Origin: Litoditis marina
Taxonomy: Eukaryota; Nematoda; Chromadorea; Rhabditida; Rhabditidae
NCBI GenBank assembly: GCA_964036275.1
Contig: CAXIWQ010000066.1
Location: 1-64,000 of the forward strand
Length of the DNA stretch: 64,000 bases
Direction of reading: 5' to 3'
A program made the position numbers and the translations under genes. Below, piece by piece: positions 22,020 to 34,870 of the stretch. The notes below the pieces were generated by a model. That model was given only the letters and a program-made list of their open reading frames with translations. It was not told the origin of the DNA and did no database searches. Position 1 is the first letter of the stretch. Every line of letters starts with the position of its first letter.

Positions 22020-23971
22020 TTAGGTTTTTGTAGCTGGGAGCAACAGACTTGATAGCCGTATGAACTGTTCTCTGTAGCTGCAAGGCAAAGAGTCGATAAC
22101 CGCGTTAATTCGTATTTTGTGGCTGTGCGCCACAGAATAGATAGTCGTATTAGGTTTTTTTAGCTGGGAGCAACATACTTGATAGCCGTATAACCTTTTT
22201 CCTGTAGCTGCACGGCAAAGAGTCAATAACCGCGTTAATTTGTCTTTTGTGGCTGTGCGCCACAGAATATAAAGTCGTATTAGGTTTTCGTAGCTGGGAG
22301 CAACAGACTTGATAGCCGTATGACTTTTTTTCTGTAGCTGCAAGGCAAAGAGGTAATAACCGCGTTAATTTGTCTTTTGTGGCTGTGCGCCACAGAATAG
22401 ATTGTCGTATCAGGTTTTTGTAGCTGGGAGCAACAGACTTGATAGCCGTATGAACTTTTCTCTGTAGCTGCAAGCCAACAAGTCGATAACCGCGATAATT
22501 CGTATTTTGTGGCTGTGCGCCACAGAATAGATTGTCGTATTAGGTTTTTGTAGCTGGGAGCAACAGATTTGATAGCCGTATGAACTGTTCTTTGTAGCTG
22601 CAAGGCAAAGAGTCGATAACCGCGTTAATTCGTATTTTGTGGCTGTGCGCCACAGAATAGATAGTCGTATTAGGTTTTTGTAGCTGGGAGCAACATATTT
22701 GATAGCCGTATAACCTTTTTCCTGTAGCTGCACGGCAAAGAGTCAATAACCGCGTTAATTTGTCTTTTGTGGCTGTGCGCCACAGAATATAAAGTCGTAT
22801 TAGGTTTTTGTAGCTGGGAGCAACAGACTTGATAGCCGTATGAACTTTTTTCTGTAGCTGCAAGGCAAAGAGGTAATAACCGCGTTAATTTGTCTTTTGT
22901 GGCTGTGCGCCACAGAATAGATTGTCGTATCAGGTTTTTGTAGCTGGGAGCAACAGACTTGATAGCCGTATGAACTTTTTTCTGTAGCTGCAAGGCAAAG
23001 AGGTAATAACCGCGTCAATTTGTCTTTTGTGGCTGTGCGCCACAGAATATAAAGTCGTATTAGGTTTTCGTAGCTGGGAGCAACAGACTTGATAGCCGTA
23101 TGAACTTTTTTCTGTAGCTGCAAGGCAAAGAGGTAATAACCGCGTTAATTTGTCTTTTGTGGCTGTGCGCCACAGAATAGATTGTCGTATCAGGTTTTTG
23201 TAGCTGGGAGCAACAGACTTGATAGCCGTATGAACTTTTCTCTGTAGCTGCAAGCCAACAAGTCGATAACCGCGATATTTCGTGTTTTGTGGCTGTGCGC
23301 CACAGAATATAAAGTCGTATTAGGTTTTCGTAGCTGGGAGCAACAGACTTGATAGCCGTATGATTTTTTTTTCTGTAGCTGCAAGGCAAAGAGTCAATAA
23401 CCGCGTTAATTTGTCTTTTGTGGCTGTGCGCCACAGAATATAAAGTCGTATTAGGTTTTCGTAGCTGGGAGCAACAGACTTGATAGCCGTATGAACTTTT
23501 TTCTGTAGCTGCAAGGCAAAGAGGTAATAACCGCGTTAATTTGTCTTTTGTGGCTGTGCGCCACAGAATAGATTGTCGTATCAGGTTTTTGTAGCTGGGA
23601 GCAACAGACTTGATAGCCGTATGAACTTTTCTCTGTAGCTGCAAGCCAACAAGTCGATAACCGCGATATTTCGTGTTTTGTGGCTGTGCGCCACAGAATA
23701 TAAAGTCGTATTAGGTTTTCGTAGCTGGGAGCAACAGACTTGATAGCCGTATGATTTTTTTTTCTGTAGCTGCAAGGCAAAGAGTCAATAACCGCGTTAA
23801 TTTGTCTTTTGTGGCTGTGCGCCACAGAATAGATTGTCGTATTAGGTTTTTGTAGCTGGGAGCAACAGATTTGATAGCCGTATGAAATATTCTCTGTAAC
23901 TGCGAGGCAAAGAGTCAATAACCGCGTTAATTCGTATTTTGTGGCTGTGCGCCACAGAATATATTGTCGTA
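22020..23971 (+). repeat. 15-mer HOR unit (block P copy 2, unit 2)
   Basis: A 1952-bp tandem copy of the preceding unit in the same 15-monomer order. Sparse differences exist, such as the e monomer near 23937 reading CGTATTTTG where the neighbouring unit has CGTCTTTTG. Absent from block P copy 1, so it is a one-unit copy-number difference between the two P blocks. Confidence 0.88.
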
Positions 23972-24990
23972 TTAGGTTTTTGTAGCTGGGAGCAACAGAC
24001 TTGATAGCCGTATGAACTGTTCTCTGTAGCTGCAAGGCAAAGAGTCGATAACCGCGTTAATTCGTATTTTGTGGCTGTGCGCCACAGAATAGATAGTCGT
24101 ATTAGGTTTTTTTAGCTGGGAGCAACATACTTGATAGCCGTATAACCTTTTTCCTGTAGCTGCACGGCAAAGAGTCAATAACCGCGTTAATTTGTCTTTT
24201 GTGGCTGTGCGCCACAGAATATAAAGTCGTATTAGGTTTTCGTAGCTGGGAGCAACATACTTGATAGCCGTATGAATTTTTTTCTGTAGCTGCAAGGCAA
24301 AGAGGTAATAACCGCGTTAATTTGTCTTTTGTGGCTGTGCGCCACAGAATAGATTGTCGTATCAGGTTTTTGTAGCTGGGAGCAACAGACTTGATAGCCG
24401 TATGAACTTTTCTCTGTAGCTGCAAGCCAACAAGTCGATAACCGCGATAATTCGTATTTTGTGACTGTGCGCCACAGAATAGATTGTCGTATTAGGTTTT
24501 TGTAGCTGGGAGCAACAGATTTGATAGCCGTATGAACTGTTCTTTGTAGCTGCAAGGCAAAGAGTCGATAACCGCGTTAATTCGTATTTTGTGGCTGTGC
24601 GCCACAGAATAGATAGTCGTATTAGGTTTTTGTAGCTGGGAGCAACATATTTGATAGCCGTATAACCTTTTTCCTGTAGCTGCACGGCAAAGAGTCAATA
24701 ACCGCGTTAATTTGTCTTTTGTGGCTGTGCGCCACAGAATATAAAGTCGTATTAGGTTTTTGTAGCTGGGAGCAACAGACTTGATAGCCGTAGGAACTTT
24801 TTTCTGTAGCTGCAAGGCAAAGAGGTAATAACCGCGTTAATTTGTCTTTTGTGGCTGTGCGCCACAGAATAGATTGTCGTATCAGGTTTTTGTAGCTGGG
24901 AGCAACAGACTTGATAGCCGTATGAACTTTTTTCTGTAGCTGCAAGGCAAAGAGGTAATAACCGCGTTAATTTGTCTTTTGTGGCTGTGC
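23972..24990 (+). repeat. 15-mer HOR, partial unit (about 8 monomers)
   Basis: Continues the 1952-bp periodicity until about 24990, where GCCATAGGATATAGAG opens the class g segment. It is the counterpart of 12555-13570. Confidence 0.8.
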
Positions 24991-26039
24991 GCCATAGGAT
25001 ATAGAGTCGTATTAGGTTTTTGTAGCCATGAGCAACAGACTTGATAGCCGTATAAACTTTTTTCTGTAGCTGCAAGGCAAAGAGTCGATAACCGCGTTAT
25101 ATCGTATTTTGTGGCTGTGTGCCACAGAATAGATAGTTGTATTGGGTTTTTCTAGCTGGGAGCAACATACTTGATAGCCATATAAACTTTTTTCTGTAGC
25201 TGCACGGCAAAGAGTCAATAATCGCGTTAATTTGTCTTTTGTGGCTGTGCGCCACAGAATATAAAGTCGTATTAGGTTTTTGTAGCTGGGAGCAACAGAC
25301 TTGATAGCCGTATAAACTTTTTTTCTGTAGCTGCAAGGCAAAGAGGTAATAACCGCGTTAATTTGTCTTTTGTGGCTGTGCGCCACAGAATAGATTGTCG
25401 TATCAGGTTTTTGTAGCTGGGAGCAACAGACTTGATAGCCGTATAAACTTTTCTCTGTAGCTGCAAGCCAACAAGTCGATAACCGCGATAATTCGTATTT
25501 TGTGGCTGTGCGCCACAGAATAGATTGTCGTATTAGGTTTTTGTAGCTGGGAGCAACAGATTTGATAGCCGTATGAACTGTTCTTTGTAGCTGCAAGGCA
25601 AAGAGTCGATAACCGCGTTAATTCGTATTTTGTGGCTGTGCGCCACAGAATAGATAGTCGTATTAGGTTTTTGTAGCTGGGAGCAACATATTTGATAGCC
25701 GTATAACCTTTTTTCTGTAGCTGCACGGCAAAGAGTCAATAACCGCGTTAATTTGTCTTTTGTGGCTGTGCGCCACAGAATATAAAGTCGTATTAGGTTT
25801 TTGTAGCTGGGAGCAACAGACTTGATAGCCGTATGAACTTTTTTCTGTAGCTGCAAGGCAAAGAGGTAATAACCGCGTTAATTTGTCTTTTGTGGCTGTG
25901 CGCCACAGAATAGATTGTCGTATCAGGTTTTTGTAGCTGGGAGCAACAGACTTGATAGCCGTATGAACTTTTTTCTGTAGCTGCAAGGCAAAGAGGTAAT
26001 AACCGCGTTAATTTGTCTTTTGTGGCTGTGCGCCATAGG

Positions 26040-26543
26040 ATATAAAGTCGTATTAGGTTTTTGTAGCCATGAGCAACAGACTTGATAGCCGTTTAAACTT
26101 TTTTCTGTAGCTGCAAGGCAAAGAGTCGATAACCGCGTTATATCGTATTTTGTGCCACAGAATAGATAGTTGTATTGGGTTTTTCTAGCTGGGAGCAACA
26201 TACTTGATAGCCATATAAACTTTTTTCTGTAGCTGCACGGCAAAGAGTCAATAACCGCGTTAATTTGTCTTTTGTGGCTGTGCGCCACAGAATATAAAGT
26301 CGTATTAGGTTTTTGTAGCCATGAGCAACAGACTTGATAGCCGTTTAAACTTTTTTCTGTAGCTGCAAGGCAAAGAGTCGATAACCGCGTTATATCGTAT
26401 TTTGTGCCACAGAATAGATAGTTGTATTGGGTTTTTCTAGCTGGGAGCAACATACTTGATAGCCATATAAACTTTTTTCTGTAGCTGCACGGCAAAGAGT
26501 CAATAACCGCGTTAATTTGTCTTTTGTGGCTGTGCGCCACAGA
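26040..26543 (+). repeat. Second pair of hairpin-deleted dimers
   Basis: Two 252-bp dimers in tandem with the 8-bp C-subunit deletion at 26148 and 26400. The pair lies 11418 bp from 14622-15125 and was evidently carried along in the block P duplication. Confidence 0.88.
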
Positions 26544-29500
26544 ATATAAAGTCGTATTAGGTTTTTGTAGCTGGGAGCAACATACTTGATAGCCGTATAA
26601 ACTTTTTTCTGTAGCTGCAAGGCAAAGAGGTAATAACCGCGTTAATTTGTCTTTTGTGGCTGTGCGCCACAGAATATAAAGTCGTATTAGGTTTTTGTAG
26701 CTGGGAGCAACAGATTTGATAGCCGTATGAAATGTTCTCTGTAACTGCAAGGCAAAGAGTCAATAACCGCGTTAATTTGTATTTTGTGGCTGTGCGCCAC
26801 AGAATATAAAGTCGTATTATGTTTTTGTAGTTGGAAGCAACAGACTTGATAGCCGTATGATTTTTTTTTTGTAGCTGCAAGTCAAAATGTCAATAACCGC
26901 GTTAATTCGTCTTTGTGGCTGTGCGCCTCAGAATAGATTGTCGTATTAGGTTTTTGTAGCTGGGAGCAACAGATTTGATAGCCGTATGAAATGTTCTCTG
27001 TAACTGCGAGGCAAAGAGTCAATAACCGCGTTAATTCGTCTTTTGTGGCTGTGCGCCACAGAATATATAGTCGTATTAGGTTTTTGTAGCTGGGAGCAAC
27101 AAACTTGATAGCCGTATGAACTTTTCTCTGTAGCTGCAAGCCAACAAGTCGATAACCGCGATAATTTGTATTTTGTGGCTGTGCGCCACAGAATAGATTG
27201 TCGTATTAGGTTTTTGTAGCTGGGAGCAACAGATTTGATAGCCGTATGAACTGTTCTCTGTAGCTGCAAGGCAAAGAGTCGATAACCGCGTCAATTCGTA
27301 TTTTGTGGCTGTGCGCCACAGAATAGATAGTCGTATTAGGTTTTTGTAGCTGGGAGCAACATACTTGGTAGCCGTATAACCTTTTTCCTGTAGCTGCACG
27401 GCAAAGAGTCAATAACCGCGTTAATTTGTCTTTTGTGGCTGTGCGCCACAGAATAGATTGTCGTATTAGGTTTTTGTAGCTGGGAGCAACAGATTTGATA
27501 GCCGTATGAAATATTCTCTGTAACTGCGAGGCAAAGAGTCAATAACCGCGTTAATTCGTCTTTTGTGGCTGTGCGCCACAGAATATATAGTCGTATTAGG
27601 TTTTTGTAGCTGGGAGCAACAAACTTGATAGCCGTATGAACTGTTCTCTGCAGCTGCAAGGCAAAGAGGTAATAACCGCGTTAATTTGTCTTTTGTGGCT
27701 GTGCGCCACAGAATATAAAGTCGTATTAGGTTTTTGTAGCTGGGAGCAACAGATTTGATAGCCGTATGAAATGTTCTCTGTAACTGCAAGGCAAAGAGTC
27801 AATAACCGCGTTAATTTGTATTTTGTGGCTGTGCGCCACAGAATATAAAGTCGTATTATGTTTTTGTAGTTGGAAGCAACAGACTTGATAGCCGTATGAT
27901 TTTTTTTTTGTAGCTGCAAGTCAAAATGTCAATAACCGCGTTAATTCGTCTTTGTGGCTGTGCGCCTCAGAATAGATTGTCGTATTAGGTTTTTGTAGCT
28001 GGGAGCAACAGATTTGATAGCCGTATGAAATGTTCTCTGTAACTGCGAGGCAAAGAGTCAATAACCGCGTTAATTCGTCTTTTGTGGCTGTGCGCCACAG
28101 AATATATAGTCGTATTAGGTTTTTGTAGCTGGGAGCAACAAACTTGATAGCCGTATGAACTTTTCTCTGTAGCTGCAAGCCAACAAGTCGATAACCGCGA
28201 TAATTTGTATTTTGTGGCTGTGCGCCACAGAATAGATTGTCGTATTAGGTTTTTGTAGCTGGGAGCAACAGATTTGATAGCCGTATGAACTGTTCTCTGT
28301 AGCTGCAAGGCAAAGAGTCGATAACCGCGTCAATTCGTATTTTGTGGCTGTGCGCCACAGAATAGATAGTCGTATTAGGTTTTTGTAGCTGGGAGCAACA
28401 TACTTGGTAGCCGTATAACCTTTTTCCTGTAGCTGCACGGCAAAGAGTCAATAACCGCGTTAATTTGTCTTTTGTGGCTGTGCGCCACAGAATAGATTGT
28501 CGTATTAGGTTTTTGTAGCTGGGAGCAACAGATTTGATAGCCGTATGAAATATTCTCTGTAACTGCGAGGCAAAGAGTCAATAACCGCGTTAATTCGTCT
28601 TTTGTGGCTGTGCGCCACAGAATATATAGTCGTATTAGGTTTTTGTAGCTGGGAGCAACAGACTTGATAGCCGTATGAACTGTTCTCTGTAGCTGCAAGG
28701 CAAAGAGTCGATAACCGCGATAATTCGTATTTTGTGGCTGTGCGCCACAGAATAGATAGTCGTATTAGGTTTTTTTAGCTGGGAGCAACATACTTGATAG
28801 CCGTATAACCTTTTTCCTGTAGCTGCACGGCAAAGAGTCAATAACCGCGTTAATTTGTCTTTTGTAACTGTGCGCCACAGAATATAGAGTCGTATTAGGT
28901 TTTCGTAGCTGGGAGCAACAGACTTGATAGCCGTATGAATTTTTTTCTGTAGCTGCAAGGCACAGAGGTAATAACCGCGTTAATTTGTCTTTTGTGGCTG
29001 TGCGCCACAGAATAGATTGTCGTATCAGGTTTTTGTAGCTGGGAGCAACAGACTTGATAGCCGTATGAACTTTTCTATGTAGCTGCAAGCCAACAAGTCG
29101 ATAACCGCGATAATTCGTATTTTGTGGCTGTGCGCCACAGAATAGATAGTCGTATTAGGTTTTTGTAGCTGGGAGCAACATATTTGATAGCCGTATAACC
29201 TTTTTCCTGTAGCTGCACGGCAAAGAGTCAATAACCGCGTTAATTTGTCTTTTGTGGCTGTGCGCCACAGAATATAAAGTCGTATTAGGTTTTTGTAGCT
29301 GGGAGCAACAGACTTGATAGCCGTATGAACTTTTTTCTGTAGCTGCAAGGCAAAGAGGTAATAACCACGTTAATTTGTCTTTTGTGGCTGTGCGCCACAG
29401 AATAGATTGTCGTATCAGGTTTTTGTAGCTGGGAGCAACAGACTTGATAGCCGTATGAACTTTTTTCTGTAGCTGCAAGGCAAAGAGGTAATAACCGCGT

Positions 29501-29849
29501 TAATTTGTCTTTTGTGGCTGTGCGCCACAGAATAGATTGTCGTATCAGGTTTTTGTAGCTGGGAGCAACAGACTTGATAGCCGTATGAACTTTTTTTCTG
29601 TAGCTGCAAGGCAAAGAGGTAATAACCGCGTTAATTTGTCTTTTGTGGCTGTGCGCCATAGGATATAAAGTCGTATTAGGTTTTTGTAGCCATGAGCAAC
29701 AGACTTGATAGCCGTATAAACTTTTTTTTGTAGCTGCAAGGCAAAAAGTCGATAACCGCGTTATATCGTATTTTGTGGCTGTGTGCCACAGAATAGATAG
29801 TTGTATTGGGTTTTTCTAGCTGGGAGCAACATACTTGATAGCCATATAA

Positions 29850-32800
29850 ACTTTTTTCTGTAGCTGCACGGCAAAGAGTCAATAACCGCGTTAATTTGTC
29901 TTTTGTGGCTGTGCGCCACAGAATATAAAGTCGTATTATGTTTTTGTAGTTGGAAGCAACAGACTTGATAGCCGTATGATTTTTTTTTTGTAGCTGCAAG
30001 TCAAAATGTCAATAACCGCGTTAATTCGTCTTTGTGGCTGTGCGCCTCAGAATAGATTGTCGTATTAGGTTTTTGTAGCTGGGAGCAACAGATTTGATAG
30101 CCGTATGAAATGTTCTCTGTAACTGCGAGGCAAAGAGTCAATAACCGCGTTAATTCGTCTTTTGTGGCTGTGCGCCACAGAATATATAGTCGTATTAGGT
30201 TTTTGTAGCTGGGAGCAACAAACTTGATAGCCGTATGAACTTTTCTCTGTAGCTGCAAGCCAACAAGTCGATAACCGCGATAATTTGTATTTTGTGGCTG
30301 TGCGCCACAGAATAGATTGTCGTATTAGGTTTTTGTAGCTGGGAGCAACAGATTTGATAGCCGTATGAACTGTTCTCTGTAGCTGCAAGGCAAAGAGTCG
30401 ATAACCGCGTCAATTCGTATTTTGTGGCTGTGCGCCACAGAATAGATAGTCGTATTAGGTTTTTGTAGCTGGGAGCAACATACTTGGTAGCCGTATAACC
30501 TTTTTCCTGTAGCTGCACGGCAAAGAGTCAATAACCGCGTTAATTCGTCTTTTGTGGCTGTGCGCCACAGAATATGAAGTCGTATTAGGTTTTTGTAGCT
30601 GGGAGCAACAGACTTGATGGCCGTATGAACTTTTTTCTGTAGCTGCAAGGCAAAGAAGTAATAACCGCGTTAATTTGTCTTTTGTGGCTGTGCGCCACAG
30701 AATATATTGTCGTATCAGGTTTTTGTAGCTGGGAGCAACAGACTTGATAGCCGTATGAACTTTTCTCTGTAGCTGCAAGCCAACAAGTCGATAACCGCGA
30801 TATTTCGTGTTTTGTGGCTGTGCGCCACAGAATAGATTGTCGTATCAGGTTTTTGTAGCTGGGAGCAACAGACTTGATAGCCGTATGAACTTTTTTCTGT
30901 AGCTGCAAGGCAAAGAGGTAATAACCGCGTTAATTTGTCTTTTGTGGCTGTGCGCCACAGAATAGATAGTCGTATCAGGTTTTTGTAGCTGGGAGCAACA
31001 TACTTGATAGCCGTATAACCTTTTTCCTGTAGCTGCACGGCAAATAGTCAATAACCGCGTTAATTTGTCTTTTGTGGCTGTGCGCCACAGAATATAAAGT
31101 CGTATTAGGTTTTTGTAGCTGGGAGCAACAGACTTGATAGCCGTATGAACTTTTTTCTGTAGCTGCAAGGCAAAGAGGTAATAACCGCGTTAATTTGTCT
31201 TTTGTGGCTGTGCGCCACAGAATAGATTGTCGTATTAGGTTTTTGTAGCTGGGAGCGACAGATTTGATAGCCGTATTAACTGTTCTCTGTAGCTGCAAGG
31301 CAAAGAGTCGATAACCGCGTTAATTTGTCTTTTGTGGCTGTGCGCCACAGAATAGATAGTCGTATCAGGTTTTTGTAGCTGGGAGCAACATACTTGATAG
31401 CCGTATAATCTTTTTCCTGTAGCTGCACGGCAAAGAGTCAATAACCGCGTTAATTTGTCTTTTGTGGCTGTGCGCCACAGAATATAAAGTCGTATTAGGT
31501 TTTTGTAGCTGGGAGCAACAGACTTGATAGCCGTATGAACTTTTTTCTGTAGCTGCAAGGCAAAGAGGTAATAACCGCGTTAATTTGTCTTTTGTGGCTG
31601 TGCGCCACAGGATATAAAGTCGTATTAGGTTTTTGTAGCCATGAGCAACAGACTTGATAGCCGTATAAACTTTTTTCTGTAGCTGCAAGGCAAAGAGTCG
31701 ATAACCGCGTTATATCGTATTTTGTGGCTGTGTGCCACAGAATAGATAGTTGTATTGGGTTTTTCTACCTGGGAGCAACATACTTGATAGCCATATAAAC
31801 TTTTTTCTGTAGCTGCACGGCAAAGAGTCAATAACCGCGTTAATTTGTCTTTTGTGGGTGTGCGCCACAGAATATAAAGTCGTATTAGGTTTTTGTAGCT
31901 GGGAGCAACAGACTTGATAGCCGTATAAACTTTTTTTTCTGTAGCTGCAAGGCAAAGAGGTAATAACCGCGTTAATTTGTCTTTTGTGGCTGTGCGCCAC
32001 AGAATATAAAGTCGTATTAGGTTTTTGTAGCTGGGAGCAACAGATTTGATAGCCGTATGAAATGTTCTCTGTAACTGCAAGGCAAAGAGTCAATAACCGC
32101 GTTAATTTGTATTTTGTGGCTGTGCGCCACAGAATATAAAGTCGTATTATGTTTTTGTAGTTGGAAGCAACAGACTTGATAGCCGTATGATTTTTTTTTG
32201 TAGCTGCAAGTCAAAATGTCAATAACCGCGTTAATTCGTCTTTGTGGCTGTGCGCCACAGAATATATTGTCGTATTAGGTTTTTGTAGCTGGGAGCAACA
32301 GATTTGATAGCCGTATGAAATGTTCTCTGTAACTGCGAGGCAAAGAGTCAATAACCGCGTTAATTCGTCTTTTGTGGCTGTGCGCCACAGAATATATAGT
32401 CGTATTAGGTTTTTGTAGCTGGGAGCAACAGACTTGATAGCCGTATGAACTTTTCTCTGTAGCTGCAAGCCAACAAGTCGATAACCGCGATAATTTGTAT
32501 TTTGTGGCTGTGCGCCACAGAATAGATTGTCGTATTAGGTTTTTGTAGCTGGGAGCAACAGATTTGATAGCCGTATGAACTGTTCTCTGTAGCTGCAAGG
32601 CAAAGAGTCGATAACCGCGTCAATTCGTATTTTGTGGCTGTGCGCCACAGAATAGATAGTCGTATTAGGTTTTTGTAGCTGGGAGCAACATACTTGGTAG
32701 CCGTATAACCTTTTTCCTGTAGCTGCACGGCAAAGAGTCAATAACCGCGTTAATTTGTCTTTTGTGGCTGTGCGCCACAGAATATAAAGTCGTATTAGGT

Positions 32801-34870
32801 TTTTGTAGCTGGGAGCAACAGACTTGATGGCCGTATGAACTTTTTTCTGTAGCTGCAAGGCAAAGAAGTAATAACCGCGTTAATTTGTCTTTTGTGGCTG
32901 TGCGCCACAGAATAGATTGTCGTATCAGGTTTTTGTAGCTGGGAGCAACAGACTTGATAGCCGTATGAACTTTTCTCTGTAGCTGCAAGCCAACAAGTCG
33001 ATAACCGCGATATTTCGTGTTTTGTGGCTGTGCGCCACAGAATAGATTGTCGTATTAGGTTTTTGTAGCTGGGAGCAACAGATTTGATAGCCGTATGAAC
33101 TGTTCTCTGTAGCTGCAAGGCAAAGAGTCGATAACCGCGTTAATTCGTATTTTGTGGCTGTGCGCCACAGAATAGATAGTCGTATCAGGTTTTTGTAGCT
33201 GGGAGCAACATACTTGATAGCCGTACAACCTTTTCCCTGTAGCTGCACGGCAAAGAGTCAATAACCGCGTTAATTTGTCTTTTGTGGCTGTGCGCCACAG
33301 AATATAAAGTCGTATTAGGTTTTTGTAGCTGGGAGCAACAGACTTGATAGCCGTATGAACTTTTTTCTGTAGCTGCAAGGCAAAGAGGTAATAACCGCGT
33401 TAATTTGTCTTTTGTGGCTGTGCGCCACAGAATAGATTGTCGTATCAGGTTTTTGTAGCTGGGAGCAACATACTTGATAGCCGTATGAACTTTTTTCTGT
33501 AGCTGCAAGGCAAAGAGGTAATAACCGCGTTAATTTGTCTTTTGTGGCTGTGCGCCACAGGATATAAAGTCGTATTAGGTTTTTGTAGCCATGAGCAACA
33601 GACTTGATAGCCGTATAAACTTTTTTCTGTAGCTGCAAGGCAAAGAGTCGATAACCGCGTTATATCGTATTTTGTGGCTGTGTGCCACAGAATAGATAGT
33701 TGTATTGGGTTTTTCTAGCTGGGAGCAACATACTTGATAGCCATATAAACTTTTTTCTGTAGCTGCACGGCAAAGAGTCAATAACCGCGTTAATTTGTCT
33801 TTTGTGGCTGTGCGCCACAGAATATAAAGTCGTATTAGGTTTTTGTAGCTGGGAGCAACAGACTTGATAGCCGTATAATTTTTTTTCCTGTAGCTGCAAG
33901 GCAAAGAGGTAATAACCGCGTTAATTTGTCTTTTGTGGCTGTGCGCCACAGAATATAAAGTCGTATTAGGTTTTTGTAGCTGGGAGCAACAGATTTGATA
34001 GCCGTATGAAATGTTCTCTGTAACTGCAAGGCAAAGAGTCAATAACCGCGTTAATTTGTATTTTGTGGCTGTGCGCCACAGAATATAAAGTCGTATTATG
34101 TTTTTGTAGTTGGAAGCAACAGACTTGATAGCCGTATGTTTTTTTTTGTAGCTGCAAGTCAAAATGTCAATAACCGCGTTAATTCGTCTTTGTGGCTGTG
34201 CGCCACAGAATAGATTGTCGTATCAGGTTTTTGTAGCTGGGAGCAACAGACTTGATAGCCGTATGAACTTTTTTCTGTAGCTGCAAGGCAAAGAGGTAAT
34301 AACCGCGTTAATTTGTCTTTTGTGGCTGTGCGCCACAGGATATAAAGTCGTATTAGGTTTTTGTAGCCATGAGCAACAGACTTGATAGCCGTATAAACTT
34401 TTTTCTGTAGCTGCAAGGCAAAGAGTCGATAACCGCGTTATATCGTATTTTGTGGCTGTGTGCCACAGAATAGATAGTTGTATTGGGTTTTTCTAGCTGG
34501 GAACAACATACTTGATAGCCATATAAACTTTTGTCTGTAGCTGCACGGCAAAGAGTCAATAACCGCGTTAATTTGTCTTTTGTGGCTGTGCGCCACAGAA
34601 TATAAAGTCGTATTAGGTTTTTGTAGCTGGGAGCAACAGACTTGATAGCCGTATAAACTTTTTTTCTGTAGCTGCAAGGCAAAGAGGTAATAACCGCGTT
34701 AATTTGTCTTTTGTGGCTGTGCGCCACAGAATAGATTGTCGTATCAGGTTTTTGTAGCTGGGAGCAACAGACTTGATAGCCGTATAAACTTTTCTCTGTA
34801 GCTGCAAGCCAACAAGTCGATAACCGCGTTAATTCGTCTTTTGTGGCTGTGCGCCACAGAATATATAGTC
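29850..34870 (+). repeat. Mosaic of 15-17-mer HOR material
   Basis: Built from segments seen again to the right. ~29960-32100 is colinear with ~40900-42870 (offset ~10788) and with ~47900-49900. ~32017-34160 is colinear with ~51642-53790 (offset 19625). The class g landmark occurs near 29803, 31753, 33703 and 34481, so its spacing is 15, 15 and 6 monomers. GCCTCAG stem-breaking f monomers occur near 30047, while the f monomer near 32255 has the intact GCCACAG. Confidence 0.78.

Larger units (their letters stand above)
18700..29850 (+). repeat. Large segmental block P, copy 2 (~11.1 kb)
   Basis: Second copy of block P. It holds one additional 15-mer unit (two full and one partial, against one full and one partial in copy 1) and an additional monomer in the e-a-k-f stretch around 27660-27920. 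Private differences from copy 1 include GTCGCGTTAATT-type changes such as AATAATCGCG near 25219 and run-length changes of one T, arguing against a pure assembly copy. Confidence 0.85.
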
